A stretch of DNA of 54,900 nucleotides, from positions 1-54,900 of the forward strand of contig NZ_JAHRIB010000021.1 in assembly GCF_019090165.1 (NCBI RefSeq), written 5' to 3'. Below the pieces are notes generated by a model. The model was given only the letters and a program-made list of their open reading frames with translations, did no database searches and was not told the DNA's origin. Origin of the DNA: Streptomyces sp. BV286 (GTDB lineage: Bacteria; Actinomycetota; Actinomycetes; Streptomycetales; Streptomycetaceae). Position numbers and translations under genes: made by a program. Positions 8,580 through 17,390 of this stretch are shown piece by piece; the stretch's first letter is position 1; each line of letters starts with the position of its first letter.

Positions 8580-8640
8580 GTTTTTCAGACGCAACGGGGA
8601 ACTGGACCCCTGTTCACACAGGATTTATTACGCCGCTCAC

Positions 8641-8685
8641 CCGGAACTTATATGGCCGGGGCTTATACAGCCGGGACTTATCTGC
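8641..8685. repeat. Three 15-base imperfect tandem repeats
   Basis: Units CCGGAACTTATATGG (8641-8655), CCGGGGCTTATACAG (8656-8670) and CCGGGACTTATCTGC (8671-8685) share CCGGxxCTTAT in exact 15-base phase. They span the stop codon of the LmeA-like gene (8678-8680) and lie about 200 bases upstream of the basic peptide gene. Confidence 0.65.
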
Positions 8686-9922
8686 CGACGGCGATGTCCC
8701 GGCCCGTCACCCGAACCCGGATCCCGTCCTTCTGGACGCGTACGTCACGCAGCCGCAGGTCGCCGCTCGGCGGCTCGGGAAGCCGGAAGCCGATGGAGAG
8801 GCGGTCGACGAGGGCCGGGCGCGTGAGGCGGGAGAGGCCGTCGAGGAGGGCCAGGTCGAAGCCGAGACGCTTGAGGATCTCGGGGTTGTCCACGGCGAGG
8901 TCGATGAGGTTGACCTTCATGAGCTGGCGGACGAACTTCGGGGAGCCGGTGAACTCGGCGAAGTCGTTGTCGTCGCTCAGCGCGGTCCGTACCGCGGAGT
9001 CGGGCACGCCGAGCCGCTTGGCGATGGCCGGGACGGACAGCAGTTCCTTGGCCTTCTTCTTCTCCTTCGCGAGGCGGGCGGCGGACTTGCGGGTCAGGTG
9101 CAGGCCCTCGGACTCGCGGGTGCCGGGCCGGAAGGTGGCCAGGTCGCCGATGTCCAGGCGCATGCCGCCGACCTCCGTCGAGATGCCGCGGTCGCCGTCC
9201 CGCCGGATCCGCGCGTCGGCCCGCAGCTTCAGGTCGTGCCCGGCGACGGGCAGGGTGCCGCGCGCCCGTACCTCGTCGCCGCCGTGGCCGCTGAACGTGA
9301 CCTGCGAGGCGCCGAGTTCACGGTTCAGGTCGTCGAAGGAGAGCAGCACCTCCCCGTCGATCCGCGGAATGCTCGCGCCGCGTATGGAGGTGAGGCCGCC
9401 GTCGATGCGTATGCCCGTGGCCGTGGCCGAGACCTTGGCGAGGGAGACACGGTCCGCCTCCACGTCGGGGACGGTGACCGACACGGAGTCGATCCGCTTG
9501 TCGAGGACCTGGGTGACGAACGGGAAGCCGTCGATCTCGACCTCGGGCGCCGCGCTCAGCTTCAGCTGGTCCCTGACCTTCTCGGCGGCCGTGCGCTCGG
9601 CGTACAGGAGCGCCCAGCGGTCACCGAGGGCGAGGAAGGCGGCGAGGACGAGCACCGCGATGACGGCCTTGACGGCAAGGGACAGGCCCACGAAGGGACT
9701 TCGCCGGCGCCGGCGGGTCCGGCCGCGGGGAGTCCGGCGGCGCGTGCGCGCCACGGAACCCCTGCGGTGGTTGGGCGGCGCCCACTCCTCCTCCTTCGCG
9801 GCGTCGGCGACCGCGGGCTCCTCGTCGTACAGGAAGTCCTCAAGGGGTCCGTCGTCGAGGGCGGCGAGATCCTCGTACGGGTTCGGAGGGCCATGCGCCG
9901 CGATGGGATGGGGGGTACGCAT
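8678..9922 (-). CDS. LmeA-like (DUF2993) membrane-anchored lipid-binding protein
   Basis: A 414-residue protein. A Pro/Glu-rich then Arg-rich cytoplasmic N-terminus (about 1-75, RTRRRTPRGRTRRRRR) precedes one TM helix (about 78-98). The rest is a beta-rich extracytoplasmic domain with the DUF2993 pattern: VEIDGFPFVTQVLDKRIDSVSVTVPDV at its start, repeated DGxxSFDDLN-type elements, and a C-terminal DLRLRDVRVQKDGIRVRVTG. DUF2993 includes mycobacterial LmeA, a phospholipid-binding envelope protein that affects lipomannan elongation. In Streptomyces the role is unknown; lipid binding in the cell envelope is inferred from the family. It is the second of two minus-strand genes after the 5'-nucleotidase, 91 bases apart. 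Its stop lies inside a 15-base tandem repeat. Confidence 0.8.
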   Translation of the reverse strand: MRTPHPIAAHGPPNPYEDLAALDDGPLEDFLYDEEPAVADAAKEEEWAPPNHRRGSVARTRRRTPRGRTRRRRRSPFVGLSLAVKAVIAVLVLAAFLALGDRWALLYAERTAAEKVRDQLKLSAAPEVEIDGFPFVTQVLDKRIDSVSVTVPDVEADRVSLAKVSATATGIRIDGGLTSIRGASIPRIDGEVLLSFDDLNRELGASQVTFSGHGGDEVRARGTLPVAGHDLKLRADARIRRDGDRGISTEVGGMRLDIGDLATFRPGTRESEGLHLTRKSAARLAKEKKKAKELLSVPAIAKRLGVPDSAVRTALSDDNDFAEFTGSPKFVRQLMKVNLIDLAVDNPEILKRLGFDLALLDGLSRLTRPALVDRLSIGFRLPEPPSGDLRLRDVRVQKDGIRVRVTGRDIAVGR

Positions 9923-10013
9923 CGTGTGATTCGACCATGCGTACCAACCCCACCCGCAACTCGAAAGAGCGGTTTGCGATCTACCTCACGGACAGTTCGC
10001 CGTTACCGGGCGG

Positions 10014-11825
10014 CTACTTCACGATGGTGATCCGGTCGGCCGCGGGCGGCGCGATCGGCTTCGTGGCCGAGGAGTTGGCCAGGAGGTACTTCTCCAGGGC
10101 CGCGAGGTCGTCGTCGCCGACCAGGTCTCCGGTGCCCTGGCCGAGGGTGGTGAAACCGTCGCCGCCGCCCGCGAGGAAGCTGTTCGTCGCGACGCGGTAG
10201 GTGGCGGCCGGGTCGATCGCGGCGCCGTTCAGCCTGATCGAGTCGGTGACGACACGGTCGGCGCCGGTCTTCGTCAGGTCGAGCGTGTAGGTGAGGCCCG
10301 AGGAGACCTGGAGCACCTTGGGCACGGTCGCGTTGACTCCGGTGACCTGCTCCTTGAGCACCTGGACGAGCTGGGCGCCGGTGAAGTTCTGCAGGTTCAC
10401 CGTGTTGGCGAACGGCTGGACCGTGAAGCCCTCGGCGTAGGTGACCACGCCGTCGCCCTCGGTGCCCTTGGCCGCGTAGGTGAGGGGTGCCCGGATACCG
10501 CCCGGGTTCATCAGCGCGAGGTCGGTCTCCGCGTCGAGCTCCTTGCCGTACGCGAGCTGCGCGTCGGCGATCAGGTCGCCGATCGGGGACTCGGTGCCGA
10601 CGTTGGAGATGTCACCGGAGATGTACCCGATGGCCTTGTTGCCGATCGGCGCCGCGAGGGTGTTCCACTTGGTGATCAGCTCGGTCATGTCCGGCGCCTT
10701 GGGCACCGTGCGCGTGACCACGTGGTTCGCGGAGGCGACGGCGGTCCGGGCGATGTCTCCGGTCCAGCGGTCGTACGTCAGCGTCGTGTCGGTGTAGAGC
10801 CGGCCGAAGGACGCGGCCGAGGTGACCGTGCGGGGCTTGCCCGAGGGGTCGGCGATCGTGCACGCGTACGCGGCGTGGGTGTGGCCGGTGACCAGCGCGT
10901 CGACCTTCGGCGTGATGTTCTTGGCGATGTCCACGATGGGGCCGGATATGCCGTCGCCGCCACCGGGCGAGTCACAGTCGTAGTTGTACGCGGCCGAGGC
11001 CGGCAGTCCGCCCTCGTGGATCAGCGCGACGACCGACTTGACGCCCTGCTTCTCCAGCTCCTTGGCGTACTTGTTGATCGTCTCGACCTCGTCCTTGAAC
11101 TTGAGGCCCTTCACTCCCTCGGCGGAGACGACACCCGGGGTGTCCTCCAGGGTCACGCCGATGAAGCCGACCTTCACGCCGTTCCTCTTCCACACCCAGT
11201 AGGGCTTGAGGATCGGCTTCTTGGTCTTCTCGTCGAGGACGTTCGCCGCGAGGTACGGGAAGTCGGCGCCCTTGAACTTCTCGCCCTTCACATAGCAGCC
11301 GTCCGTGGGGTGGCAGCCACCCTTCTGGAGGCGGCCGAGCTCCTTGGCGCCCTCGTCGAACTCGTGGTTGCCGACGCTCGTCACGTCGAGGTCGAGCTTG
11401 TTCAGCGCCTCGATGGTGGGCTCGTCGTGGAACAGACCCGAGATCAGCGGGGAGGCGCCGACCATGTCGCCGCCCGCAGCGGTGACCGAGTACTTGTTGG
11501 CCTTGCGGGCCTGGCGCAGGTGCGTCGCCAGGTACTCGACACCGCCCGCGTCGATCGTCTTGGTGGTGCCGTCGTGCTGGATCTCGGTGACCCGGCCGGA
11601 GGAGCCGGCCGGCGGCTCCAGGTTGCCGTGCAGGTCGTTGAAGGAGAGCAGCTGGACGTCCTGGTAGCGGCCCGGCTTCGCGTGGCCGGGCTTCCCCTTG
11701 CCCGTCTCGCCCGCGGACGCCGGCATCGCGGCGACGAGGGCACCGACGGTGGCGACGCCCGCGGTCACCGCGAGGAAGCGGGTCGTACGGCGTCTGCGGC
11801 GGTACGGATGAGGTGTGGCTGACAT
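10014..11825 (-). CDS. Secreted 5'-nucleotidase / UDP-sugar hydrolase family metallophosphoesterase
   Basis: A 603-residue exported enzyme. The Arg-rich N-terminus (YRRRRRTTRFLAV) and hydrophobic core up to MPASAG form a signal peptide, possibly Tat-type. The metallophosphoesterase domain (about 50-350) shows FNDLHGNLEP (metal ligands Asp, His), GGDMVGASP, GNHEFDEG and GHTHAAY. The C-terminal substrate-binding domain (about 385-590) has the usual GDLIADAQL and MNPGGIRAPL motifs. It would remove phosphate from extracellular nucleotides, in keeping with the phosphate-rich setting of the window. There is no LPXTG-type anchor. It is divergent from mshD, with a 215-base shared promoter region (11826-12040) in which I see no convincing operator. 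Confidence 0.92.
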   Translation of the reverse strand: MSATPHPYRRRRRTTRFLAVTAGVATVGALVAAMPASAGETGKGKPGHAKPGRYQDVQLLSFNDLHGNLEPPAGSSGRVTEIQHDGTTKTIDAGGVEYLATHLRQARKANKYSVTAAGGDMVGASPLISGLFHDEPTIEALNKLDLDVTSVGNHEFDEGAKELGRLQKGGCHPTDGCYVKGEKFKGADFPYLAANVLDEKTKKPILKPYWVWKRNGVKVGFIGVTLEDTPGVVSAEGVKGLKFKDEVETINKYAKELEKQGVKSVVALIHEGGLPASAAYNYDCDSPGGGDGISGPIVDIAKNITPKVDALVTGHTHAAYACTIADPSGKPRTVTSAASFGRLYTDTTLTYDRWTGDIARTAVASANHVVTRTVPKAPDMTELITKWNTLAAPIGNKAIGYISGDISNVGTESPIGDLIADAQLAYGKELDAETDLALMNPGGIRAPLTYAAKGTEGDGVVTYAEGFTVQPFANTVNLQNFTGAQLVQVLKEQVTGVNATVPKVLQVSSGLTYTLDLTKTGADRVVTDSIRLNGAAIDPAATYRVATNSFLAGGGDGFTTLGQGTGDLVGDDDLAALEKYLLANSSATKPIAPPAADRITIVK

Positions 11826-12040
11826 GTGCCCCCCTGTGGGTCGGCTGAAATGTGGGCCCCGTCCGGCCGCAGCCTAAGGTCAACGCGCGTAGCGCGACAG
11901 GGGGTTCGTGGTTACGGACTGGTTGCCGTCCGGGGCACTTCGACGCGAACCGGACAGGCCGCGCAACCCTCGTGCCCCGACCGCACACTCCCCTGTCGGG
12001 CCACTTCGCCATGAACCGGACACGCCGTACTCTCGTACTC

Positions 12041-13018
12041 ATGACCAGCGACGACACCGCACCGGCCGCCCCCGGCCTCCCGGGCCCGCTCGACCAGGGC
12101 GGCAGCCCCCCGGCCCGCTCCCTCGACACCCTCGCCGCGCTGCGCCCCGAGCAGACCGAGGCCGTGCTCGCGCTCCTCGCGGCGGCCGCGCGGGCGGACG
12201 GACAGCAGGCGGTGTCCGAGCAGGGCCGGCTGCAGCTGCGCGGAGGCGCGCGGGACGGGGTCCGGCATCTGCTGCTCAGCGTCCAGGACCGGCTCGTCGG
12301 GTACGCGCAGCTGGAGGACACGGACCCCGTCGAGGCGCCGGCCGCCGAACTGGTCGTCCACCCGGAGCACCGCGGCCACGGTCACGGGCGGGCGCTGGGC
12401 AACGCGCTCCTCGCCGAGTCCGGCAAGCGTCTGCGCGTATGGGCCCACGGCGGCCATTCGGCGGCCCGCCATCTCGCCCAGGTGCTCGGCCTCACGCTCT
12501 TCCGTGAACTGCGGCAGATGCGGCGGCCGTTGACCGACCTGGAGCTGCCCCGGCCGAAGCTGCACGACGGCGTCTCGGTGCGGGCCTTCGTGCCGGGCGA
12601 GGACGACGCGGCCTGGCTCGCCGCGAACGCCGCCGCCTTCGCCCACCACCCCGAGCAGGGCTCCCTCACCCAGCGCGACCTCGACGACCGCAAGGCCGAG
12701 CCGTGGTTCGACCCGGCCGGCTTCTTCCTCGCCTTCCGCGGCGGCGAACTGGTCGGCTTCCACTGGACGAAGGTCCACGAGGCGGAGGCCGGGGCCGGCG
12801 CCCTCGGCGAGGTGTACGTCGTCGGGGTGCGCCCCGGCGCACAGGGGGGCGGCCTGGGCAAGGCGCTCACCGCGATCGGTCTTCGTCATCTGGCGGAGCG
12901 GGGTCTGCCGACCGCGATGCTGTACGTCGACGCCGACAACAAGGCGGCGGTGACCGTGTACGAGAGGCTCGGCTTCGTCACGCACGAGACGGACCTGATG
13001 TACCGGTCGGAGTCCTGA
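12041..13018 (+). CDS. mshD: Mycothiol synthase, acetyl-CoA:Cys-GlcN-Ins acetyltransferase
   Basis: A 325-residue protein made of two GNAT domains (about 30-165 and 175-325), the MshD architecture. The C-terminal domain carries the acetyl-CoA binding pattern VRPGAQGGGLGKAL and the MshD-typical LYVDADNKAAVTVYERLGF. It acetylates the cysteine amine of Cys-GlcN-Ins, the last step of mycothiol synthesis, in the cytosol. I start at ATG 12041 (MTSDDTAPAA); ATG 12011 is in frame but adds a basic stretch unlike the family. A 12-base tandem repeat begins at the last codons and continues past the stop. Confidence 0.92.
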   Translation: MTSDDTAPAAPGLPGPLDQGGSPPARSLDTLAALRPEQTEAVLALLAAAARADGQQAVSEQGRLQLRGGARDGVRHLLLSVQDRLVGYAQLEDTDPVEAPAAELVVHPEHRGHGHGRALGNALLAESGKRLRVWAHGGHSAARHLAQVLGLTLFRELRQMRRPLTDLELPRPKLHDGVSVRAFVPGEDDAAWLAANAAAFAHHPEQGSLTQRDLDDRKAEPWFDPAGFFLAFRGGELVGFHWTKVHEAEAGAGALGEVYVVGVRPGAQGGGLGKALTAIGLRHLAERGLPTAMLYVDADNKAAVTVYERLGFVTHETDLMYRSES

Positions 13019-13062
13019 ACAGGGGCCTGAACAGGGGTCTGAACGGGGGCCTGAACAGGGTC
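13015..13062 (+). repeat. Four 12-base tandem repeats across the mshD stop codon
   Basis: Units CTGAACAGGGGC, CTGAACAGGGGT, CTGAACGGGGGC and CTGAACAGGGTC. The mshD TGA lies inside the first unit (13016-13018). Slippage here would not alter the protein. Confidence 0.8.
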
Positions 13063-13120
13063 CTCGCCGGGCGGGCGACGGAATGCCGCGGACCGTCCCG
13101 AAGGGGCGGGGCGGTCGGGC

Positions 13121-13149
13121 CGGTCGCGCAGTTCCCCGCGCCCCTCAGG
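13121..13149 (-). repeat. Dispersed intergenic repeat, copy 1
   Basis: On the minus strand it reads GGGGCGCGGGGAACTGCGCG followed by ACCG. The same core occurs at 27070-27098 and three times at 35731-35846, always just after gene ends. Confidence 0.75.
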
Positions 13150-13159
13150 AGAGGGCCGC

Positions 13160-13175
13160 GCCCCTATTGAGGGGC
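13160..13175. terminator. Small hairpin between convergent genes
   Basis: GCCCCT (13160-13165) pairs with AGGGGC (13170-13175) around an ATTG loop. It overlaps the stop of the minus-strand membrane protein gene and may end transcription from both sides. Confidence 0.4.
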
Positions 13176-13835
13176 CGCCGGGGCTTGGCGCCTGAGGAGC
13201 GGCGGCCGCCACGGCGCCCTCAGCGGCTCGACGCACGCCCGCGCGCCCATCGCCGTCGCGAGGGCCAGCAGCACCGCCCAGCGTTCGTGGCTGCTGTCCC
13301 AGCGCGGATCGTCCGGGACCACCAGGAGTGCCCAGTCGCCGTGCGTCAGCAGGGCCACGGCGACCGCGGTGGACAGCAGCCAGGCCGACACCGCGACACC
13401 CGGCTCGGTCACCTGCGGACGCCGTACGACCAGGGCGGCCGCGGTGAGGGCGAACACCGCGGTGGCGGCCGCCTCCAGGGTGACGGCGCCCACCGGCGGC
13501 CGCGCCTCCCGCGGTACGAGGAGCAGCGCGGCCGTCCAGCAGAGCGCGGCCCACGGGGCGACGAGCGCCACGCGCAGGCCGATCCGCACCGGGCGCCGGG
13601 CCGGCACGGTCGAGGTGACGTGCCGGGCCGGATCGTCCAGCAGGAACGCGAGACCGAGGGCGAGAGCGAGCGCGGCGCCCCGCAGGGCGTAGAGACCGAG
13701 CAAGGGGTCGGGGGCCCCTGACTGCATGCGCGGGACACCGGCCAGCAGCAGCCCGGCGGCCGCACCGGCCGCGAGGGCGCGCCGGGGCAGCGTGCGCCAC
13801 ACGGGCCGGACGAGAGCACGGGTCACGGCCGTCAC
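13164..13835 (-). CDS. Membrane protein, last gene of ECF sigma/ABC operon
   Basis: A 223-residue integral membrane protein with about six hydrophobic segments. The GTG start at 13835 overlaps the stop of the preceding permease gene (GTGA), which fixes the start and shows coupling. No family motif is recognisable. Its position after an ABC ATPase and a permease suggests a further membrane subunit of the same transporter; this is inference from the operon. The C-terminus is basic and Pro-rich (RAPWRPPLLRRQAPAAPQ) and probably cytoplasmic. Confidence 0.8.
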   Translation of the reverse strand: MTAVTRALVRPVWRTLPRRALAAGAAAGLLLAGVPRMQSGAPDPLLGLYALRGAALALALGLAFLLDDPARHVTSTVPARRPVRIGLRVALVAPWAALCWTAALLLVPREARPPVGAVTLEAAATAVFALTAAALVVRRPQVTEPGVAVSAWLLSTAVAVALLTHGDWALLVVPDDPRWDSSHERWAVLLALATAMGARACVEPLRAPWRPPLLRRQAPAAPQ

Positions 13836-15373
13836 TCCTCGCACGGGCCACCGCCCGTTCCCGTCTCCGCCCCGGTCGCGGCGGGCACGCCCAGCAGCCG
13901 CGCCGCCTCGGCCGTCGTCGTCCTGGCAGAGGTGAGTTCCGTCCACCTGGCCTTGACCTTGGGGATGACGCTGTAGCGGGGCTTTTGGAGCAACTCCCTC
14001 ACGATCCTGGTCTGTTCGGCGCTCATCGAGAACGGCTCGGTGGGGCTGAGGACGATCGCGGAGCCCGAGACGCTGTCGTCGACCCGGACATCGCGCAGTG
14101 CGGCCATCGGGTCGGGGTCCGCGCCCAGCGCCAGCCACATGATCGTCACCACGCGGGCGTCGCAGATCGGTTCGAGGGCGGCCTTCTCGTTGCCCAGGAC
14201 CAGCACCGCGGCCACGGCGGCCGCGAACTCGGGGACGCGGTTGCCGCCCCAGGCCGTGCCGACGCTGACCCGGCCGGGCTCGTCGAACGGGGAGAGCACG
14301 GCCTGGGACCCCAGCCCGTGGCGGGCGTCGACGCGCTGCTGCACGGTCAGCCGTTCGCCGCCGGCCCGGCCGCCCGCGAGGTTCTGGACCCGGTCGACGA
14401 CCGCGGCCCAGTCGGCGGTGCGGCCCGTCCACTCGGGATAGGCGCAGTACGTGGACCGGTCGTGCGTGAGACACGACTGGACCTTGTCCGGGGTGAGGGA
14501 CGCCCGGTCGCGGGCCGGCGTCGACCCGGGCGGCGTCCCGCCGGACTGGCCGACCGCGCCCACCAGGGTCAGCGCGAGCGATCCCGCGACGGCGGCCTTG
14601 ACGACTGTCGTCCGCCCACCGCTGACCAGCACCGCGACGACGGCCACGAACAGGCAGAACCCGACGAGGTAGAGGGCGTGCCAGGCGGCGGGCCGCTCCA
14701 GCAGGTCGGAGGGGAGCGGTGTGGCGCCGCTCTCGGTGACGACGGGGCCCAGCCAGCTCGTCCAGGCGGTGCCGGACGGACTCGCCACGAAGAGCAGGGC
14801 GAAGAGCAGGAGGACCAGGAGGACCGGTGCGGCGAACACCGAGGGGACCAGGCGGGCGACGAGGACACCGAACACGCCGAACAGCAGGACCGTCAGCGGG
14901 CCCACGGCGAGTTCGGCGGGCGAACCGTGCCCGACCGCGCCGGGCTTGAGCGCGGCCCAGGTGAACTGGACGCCGACGCACACCGCCGTGAACAGCGCCG
15001 CCGGGAAGACGGACAGCACGTGGGCGACCGTACGCCGCCACGGCTCGACGACCAGCACCTCGAAGTGGCGGTCCGTGTCGCACCGGTGGGAGCGCAGGAC
15101 CGCGCGGTTGACGCCCAGCAGGACGGCCAGCCCGAGGAGCACCGACATGCCCTGCGTGTCCCGGTCGACGTCCTGGAGCACCGGGTAGTCACCCTGGCGC
15201 TGCGTCGTCTGCCACACGATCCAGGCGACGTACAGGGCGGCGATGCCGAGGAAGGGCACGGTCATGCGCAGTTCGCGCGCCTCGAAGCGGGCGAGGGCGA
15301 ACACGGCCGCCCAGGGGCGTGGCGGCCGCGCCGGTTCGACGGCCCGTGCGGGTGTCTCAAGGGCGGTGCTCAT
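13832..15373 (-). CDS. ABC transporter permease-like membrane protein
   Basis: A 513-residue protein. The first half (about 25-290) has about seven TM helices in the style of ABC-2 permeases. The second half (about 300-513) is a soluble, probably extracytoplasmic domain with a Cys pair (QSCLTHDRSTYC) and no motif I recognise. Start ATG 15373 overlaps the ATPase stop (ATGA), and the stop overlaps the next start. It is the membrane partner of the ATPase encoded just before it. The large soluble domain is unusual for an ABC-2 permease and could bind substrate or peptidoglycan. Confidence 0.85.
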   Translation of the reverse strand: MSTALETPARAVEPARPPRPWAAVFALARFEARELRMTVPFLGIAALYVAWIVWQTTQRQGDYPVLQDVDRDTQGMSVLLGLAVLLGVNRAVLRSHRCDTDRHFEVLVVEPWRRTVAHVLSVFPAALFTAVCVGVQFTWAALKPGAVGHGSPAELAVGPLTVLLFGVFGVLVARLVPSVFAAPVLLVLLLFALLFVASPSGTAWTSWLGPVVTESGATPLPSDLLERPAAWHALYLVGFCLFVAVVAVLVSGGRTTVVKAAVAGSLALTLVGAVGQSGGTPPGSTPARDRASLTPDKVQSCLTHDRSTYCAYPEWTGRTADWAAVVDRVQNLAGGRAGGERLTVQQRVDARHGLGSQAVLSPFDEPGRVSVGTAWGGNRVPEFAAAVAAVLVLGNEKAALEPICDARVVTIMWLALGADPDPMAALRDVRVDDSVSGSAIVLSPTEPFSMSAEQTRIVRELLQKPRYSVIPKVKARWTELTSARTTTAEAARLLGVPAATGAETGTGGGPCEE

Positions 15374-16248
15374 ACGGCCGTCACCTCCGAGGACTCGCCG
15401 TCGAGGGTGAGCAGATAGCCGTCCTCCAGGGTCGGTTCGACGAGCTCGGCGCCCTCGGGGGGTTCGCCGACGTTGCGGAAGGAGCCCGTGCCGGTGCGCC
15501 ATCCGGCCCAGGCGCCCGGGTCGCGTTCGGTGCTGCTCCACACCCGGCCCGCCGCCCGTGCGGTCAGTTCGGCCGGGGTGCCCTCGAAGCGGACGCGGCC
15601 GCGGACCATGACGATCACGCGGTGGCAGAGCATCGCGACGTCCTCGGTCTGGTGGGTGGACAGCAGGACGGTCCGCCCCTCACCGGCCCGGGCGATCAGC
15701 TCCCTGAAGCGCATGCGTTGTTCGGGGTCGAGGCCGACGGTCGGCTCGTCGAGGATCAGCAGTCCGGGGTCGCCGACGAGGGCGGCGGCCAGCGCGACCC
15801 GCTGGCGCATCCCGCCGGAGAGCCTCTTGATGCGTCTGCTGCGTACGTCGGACAGCGCGACGGCGTCCAGGACCCGCCGTACCTCCTGGTGGCGGGCGGT
15901 GCGGTTCGTCAGTTCCTTCAGGATCGCCACGTAGTCGACGAACTCGAAGGCCGTGAAGTCCGGGTGGAATCCGGGCGTCTGCGGCAGATAGCCCAGCGCG
16001 CGCCGCACCTCCAGGCGTCCGCCCGTCGTGCCGGGGTCGTTCCCGAGCACGGTGAACGCCCCGCTGTCCGGGGGGACGGCGGTGGCCAGGACCCGCAACA
16101 GCGTGGTCTTGCCGGCCCCGTTGGGCCCGAGCAGTCCGGTGACGCCCGTGCCGAGCCGTACCGACACGTCGTCGAGGGCGGCCGTCCTGCCGTACCGGAG
16201 TGTCAGCCCGGAGGCGGACACCGTCGGCGTCGTCGGAAGGTCAGACAT
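15370..16248 (-). CDS. ABC transporter ATP-binding protein
   Basis: A 292-residue ATPase with Walker A GPNGAGKTT, Q-loop LPQTPG, signature LSGGMRQR, Walker B LLILDEPTVGLD and an H-loop (LLSTHQTEDVA). The short regulatory tail (about 220-292) is typical of ABC-2 (DrrA/CcmA-like) ATPases. It lies third in line after sigma, anti-sigma and a small membrane protein, with an 84-base gap upstream (16249-16332) that could hold its own ribosome site or an internal promoter. It overlaps the permease start by four bases. Confidence 0.93.
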   Translation of the reverse strand: MSDLPTTPTVSASGLTLRYGRTAALDDVSVRLGTGVTGLLGPNGAGKTTLLRVLATAVPPDSGAFTVLGNDPGTTGGRLEVRRALGYLPQTPGFHPDFTAFEFVDYVAILKELTNRTARHQEVRRVLDAVALSDVRSRRIKRLSGGMRQRVALAAALVGDPGLLILDEPTVGLDPEQRMRFRELIARAGEGRTVLLSTHQTEDVAMLCHRVIVMVRGRVRFEGTPAELTARAAGRVWSSTERDPGAWAGWRTGTGSFRNVGEPPEGAELVEPTLEDGYLLTLDGESSEVTAV

Positions 16249-16332
16249 GCGTGACTCCTGAGCAAGAGAGCGGAGGCGGGGGGAGGCGGCGGCCGGGACG
16301 GGACACCGGCGCCGGAGCGGGGACGAGGGCCC

Positions 16333-16497
16333 TCACTCGCCGCCCCCGTCGGAGGAGGACGAGGACGAGGAGCTCCGGTTGCCGGAGGACTTCAGGAGGA
16401 CCAGGGCGACCAGATAGAGCACCTGCAGGACGGCCGAGACCGTCATCAGCAGCGCTGTCCCGAGGAGCTTGAGCCTCCTGCGTGTGGCGTCGGACAT
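16333..16497 (-). CDS. 54-residue single-TM protein in sigma operon
   Basis: A small gene whose ATG (16497-16495) shares one base with the stop of the anti-sigma gene (TGATG), so it is translationally coupled. The product has a basic N-terminus (DATRRRLKLL), one TM helix (about 13-36) and a tail of eight consecutive serines followed by DGGGE. With a positive N-terminus the Ser-rich tail is predicted to be outside. The function is unknown; it may modulate the anti-sigma factor or the ABC transporter. Confidence 0.7.
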   Translation of the reverse strand: MSDATRRRLKLLGTALLMTVSAVLQVLYLVALVLLKSSGNRSSSSSSSSDGGGE

Positions 16498-17390
16498 CAC
16501 GCTGTCCCTCCGTCGTGGAAGCCCGCGAACGGTGTGCGCGCGGGGGTCGAGTCGAATCGGTCGCGGCCGAGGTAGAAGAGCCCGGCGGCGAGTGCGGCGA
16601 CCGCGGCGGCGACGCCCTGTCCCGCGGCCGTGTACGGCGCGAGGGTCCCGTCGGTCGTCCGCTGCGTCAGCACCAGCAGGACGACCCAGGTCCCGCCGAC
16701 GAGGGAGGGCGCGAGGACCGGTCCCAGGCGGGGCGTCAGCGCGAGCCCGGTCGTGGTGAGCGCGAGCGCGGGCAGCAGCCAGCCGAGCGCCCGCAGTCCG
16801 TACGAGGGGAGCGCGAGGGTCGCGAGGCCGTTCAGGACGAGGGCCATGACCAGCACGGGAACGGTGCGGATCATCAGCAGCCGGAACCCGTGCGTCGGCG
16901 ACACCACCGCCATCTCGTACGTCGGGTCGAGCGCCGGCCCGTACGACAGCGCGACCCCGGCGAGGGGCAGCAGCGGGGCGAGTGCGAGGAACATCGCCGG
17001 AGAGTCGGACGTGCGGGCCGCGTTGCTGACGAGCACCGTGATGGCCAGCACGGCGACGACCGCCCCGAGCCAGGACCGGCGCAGTACCGGTGTCGCGGCG
17101 AGCAGGCGTGCGGTGTGGTCGGCCACGCCCGTCCTGACGAGCAGCGACTCCAGGAACCCGGGTCGCGGCGCGTCCAGTTCGGCGTCGAGCCGCTCCCAGC
17201 CCGCGTCCAGGGCGACCGGGTCGCTCACCTCGGCGAGCGCCGCCCGGCAGCGTTCGCAGGCGGCGAGGTGCGTGTCGGCCGACCAGAGCACCGGGGGCGT
17301 CAACTCGCCCCGCGCGTAGGCCCGGAGGTCGTCCTCGGCGACGTGCCAGGTCATGCCGCTCGCGTCGCGGACATCGTTCGTGTCGCTCAT
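16497..17390 (-). CDS. Zinc-binding membrane anti-sigma factor
   Basis: A 297-residue protein. The N-terminal domain (about 10-60) has a HLAACERC motif (His-x3-Cys-x2-Cys), the zinc anti-sigma (zf-HC2/ZAS) signature. About six TM helices follow (about 115-285), so it is a polytopic rather than single-pass anti-sigma. Start ATG 17390 overlaps the sigma stop by ATGA. It should hold the partner sigma factor at the membrane until a signal arrives. The multi-pass form suggests a membrane-derived signal, perhaps linked to the co-transcribed ABC proteins; this is inference. Confidence 0.88.
   Translation of the reverse strand: MSDTNDVRDASGMTWHVAEDDLRAYARGELTPPVLWSADTHLAACERCRAALAEVSDPVALDAGWERLDAELDAPRPGFLESLLVRTGVADHTARLLAATPVLRRSWLGAVVAVLAITVLVSNAARTSDSPAMFLALAPLLPLAGVALSYGPALDPTYEMAVVSPTHGFRLLMIRTVPVLVMALVLNGLATLALPSYGLRALGWLLPALALTTTGLALTPRLGPVLAPSLVGGTWVVLLVLTQRTTDGTLAPYTAAGQGVAAAVAALAAGLFYLGRDRFDSTPARTPFAGFHDGGTA

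Noticed and set aside
8193..8594. N-terminal extension of the ABC exporter
   Set aside because: Runs through both hairpins and the basic peptide gene in another frame; ATG 8192 has a good ribosome site.
11826..12040. PHO-box-like GGTT repeats upstream of the 5'-nucleotidase
   Set aside because: Spacings are 7 and 11 and the TCA core is missing, so this does not meet the pattern seen at pstS.
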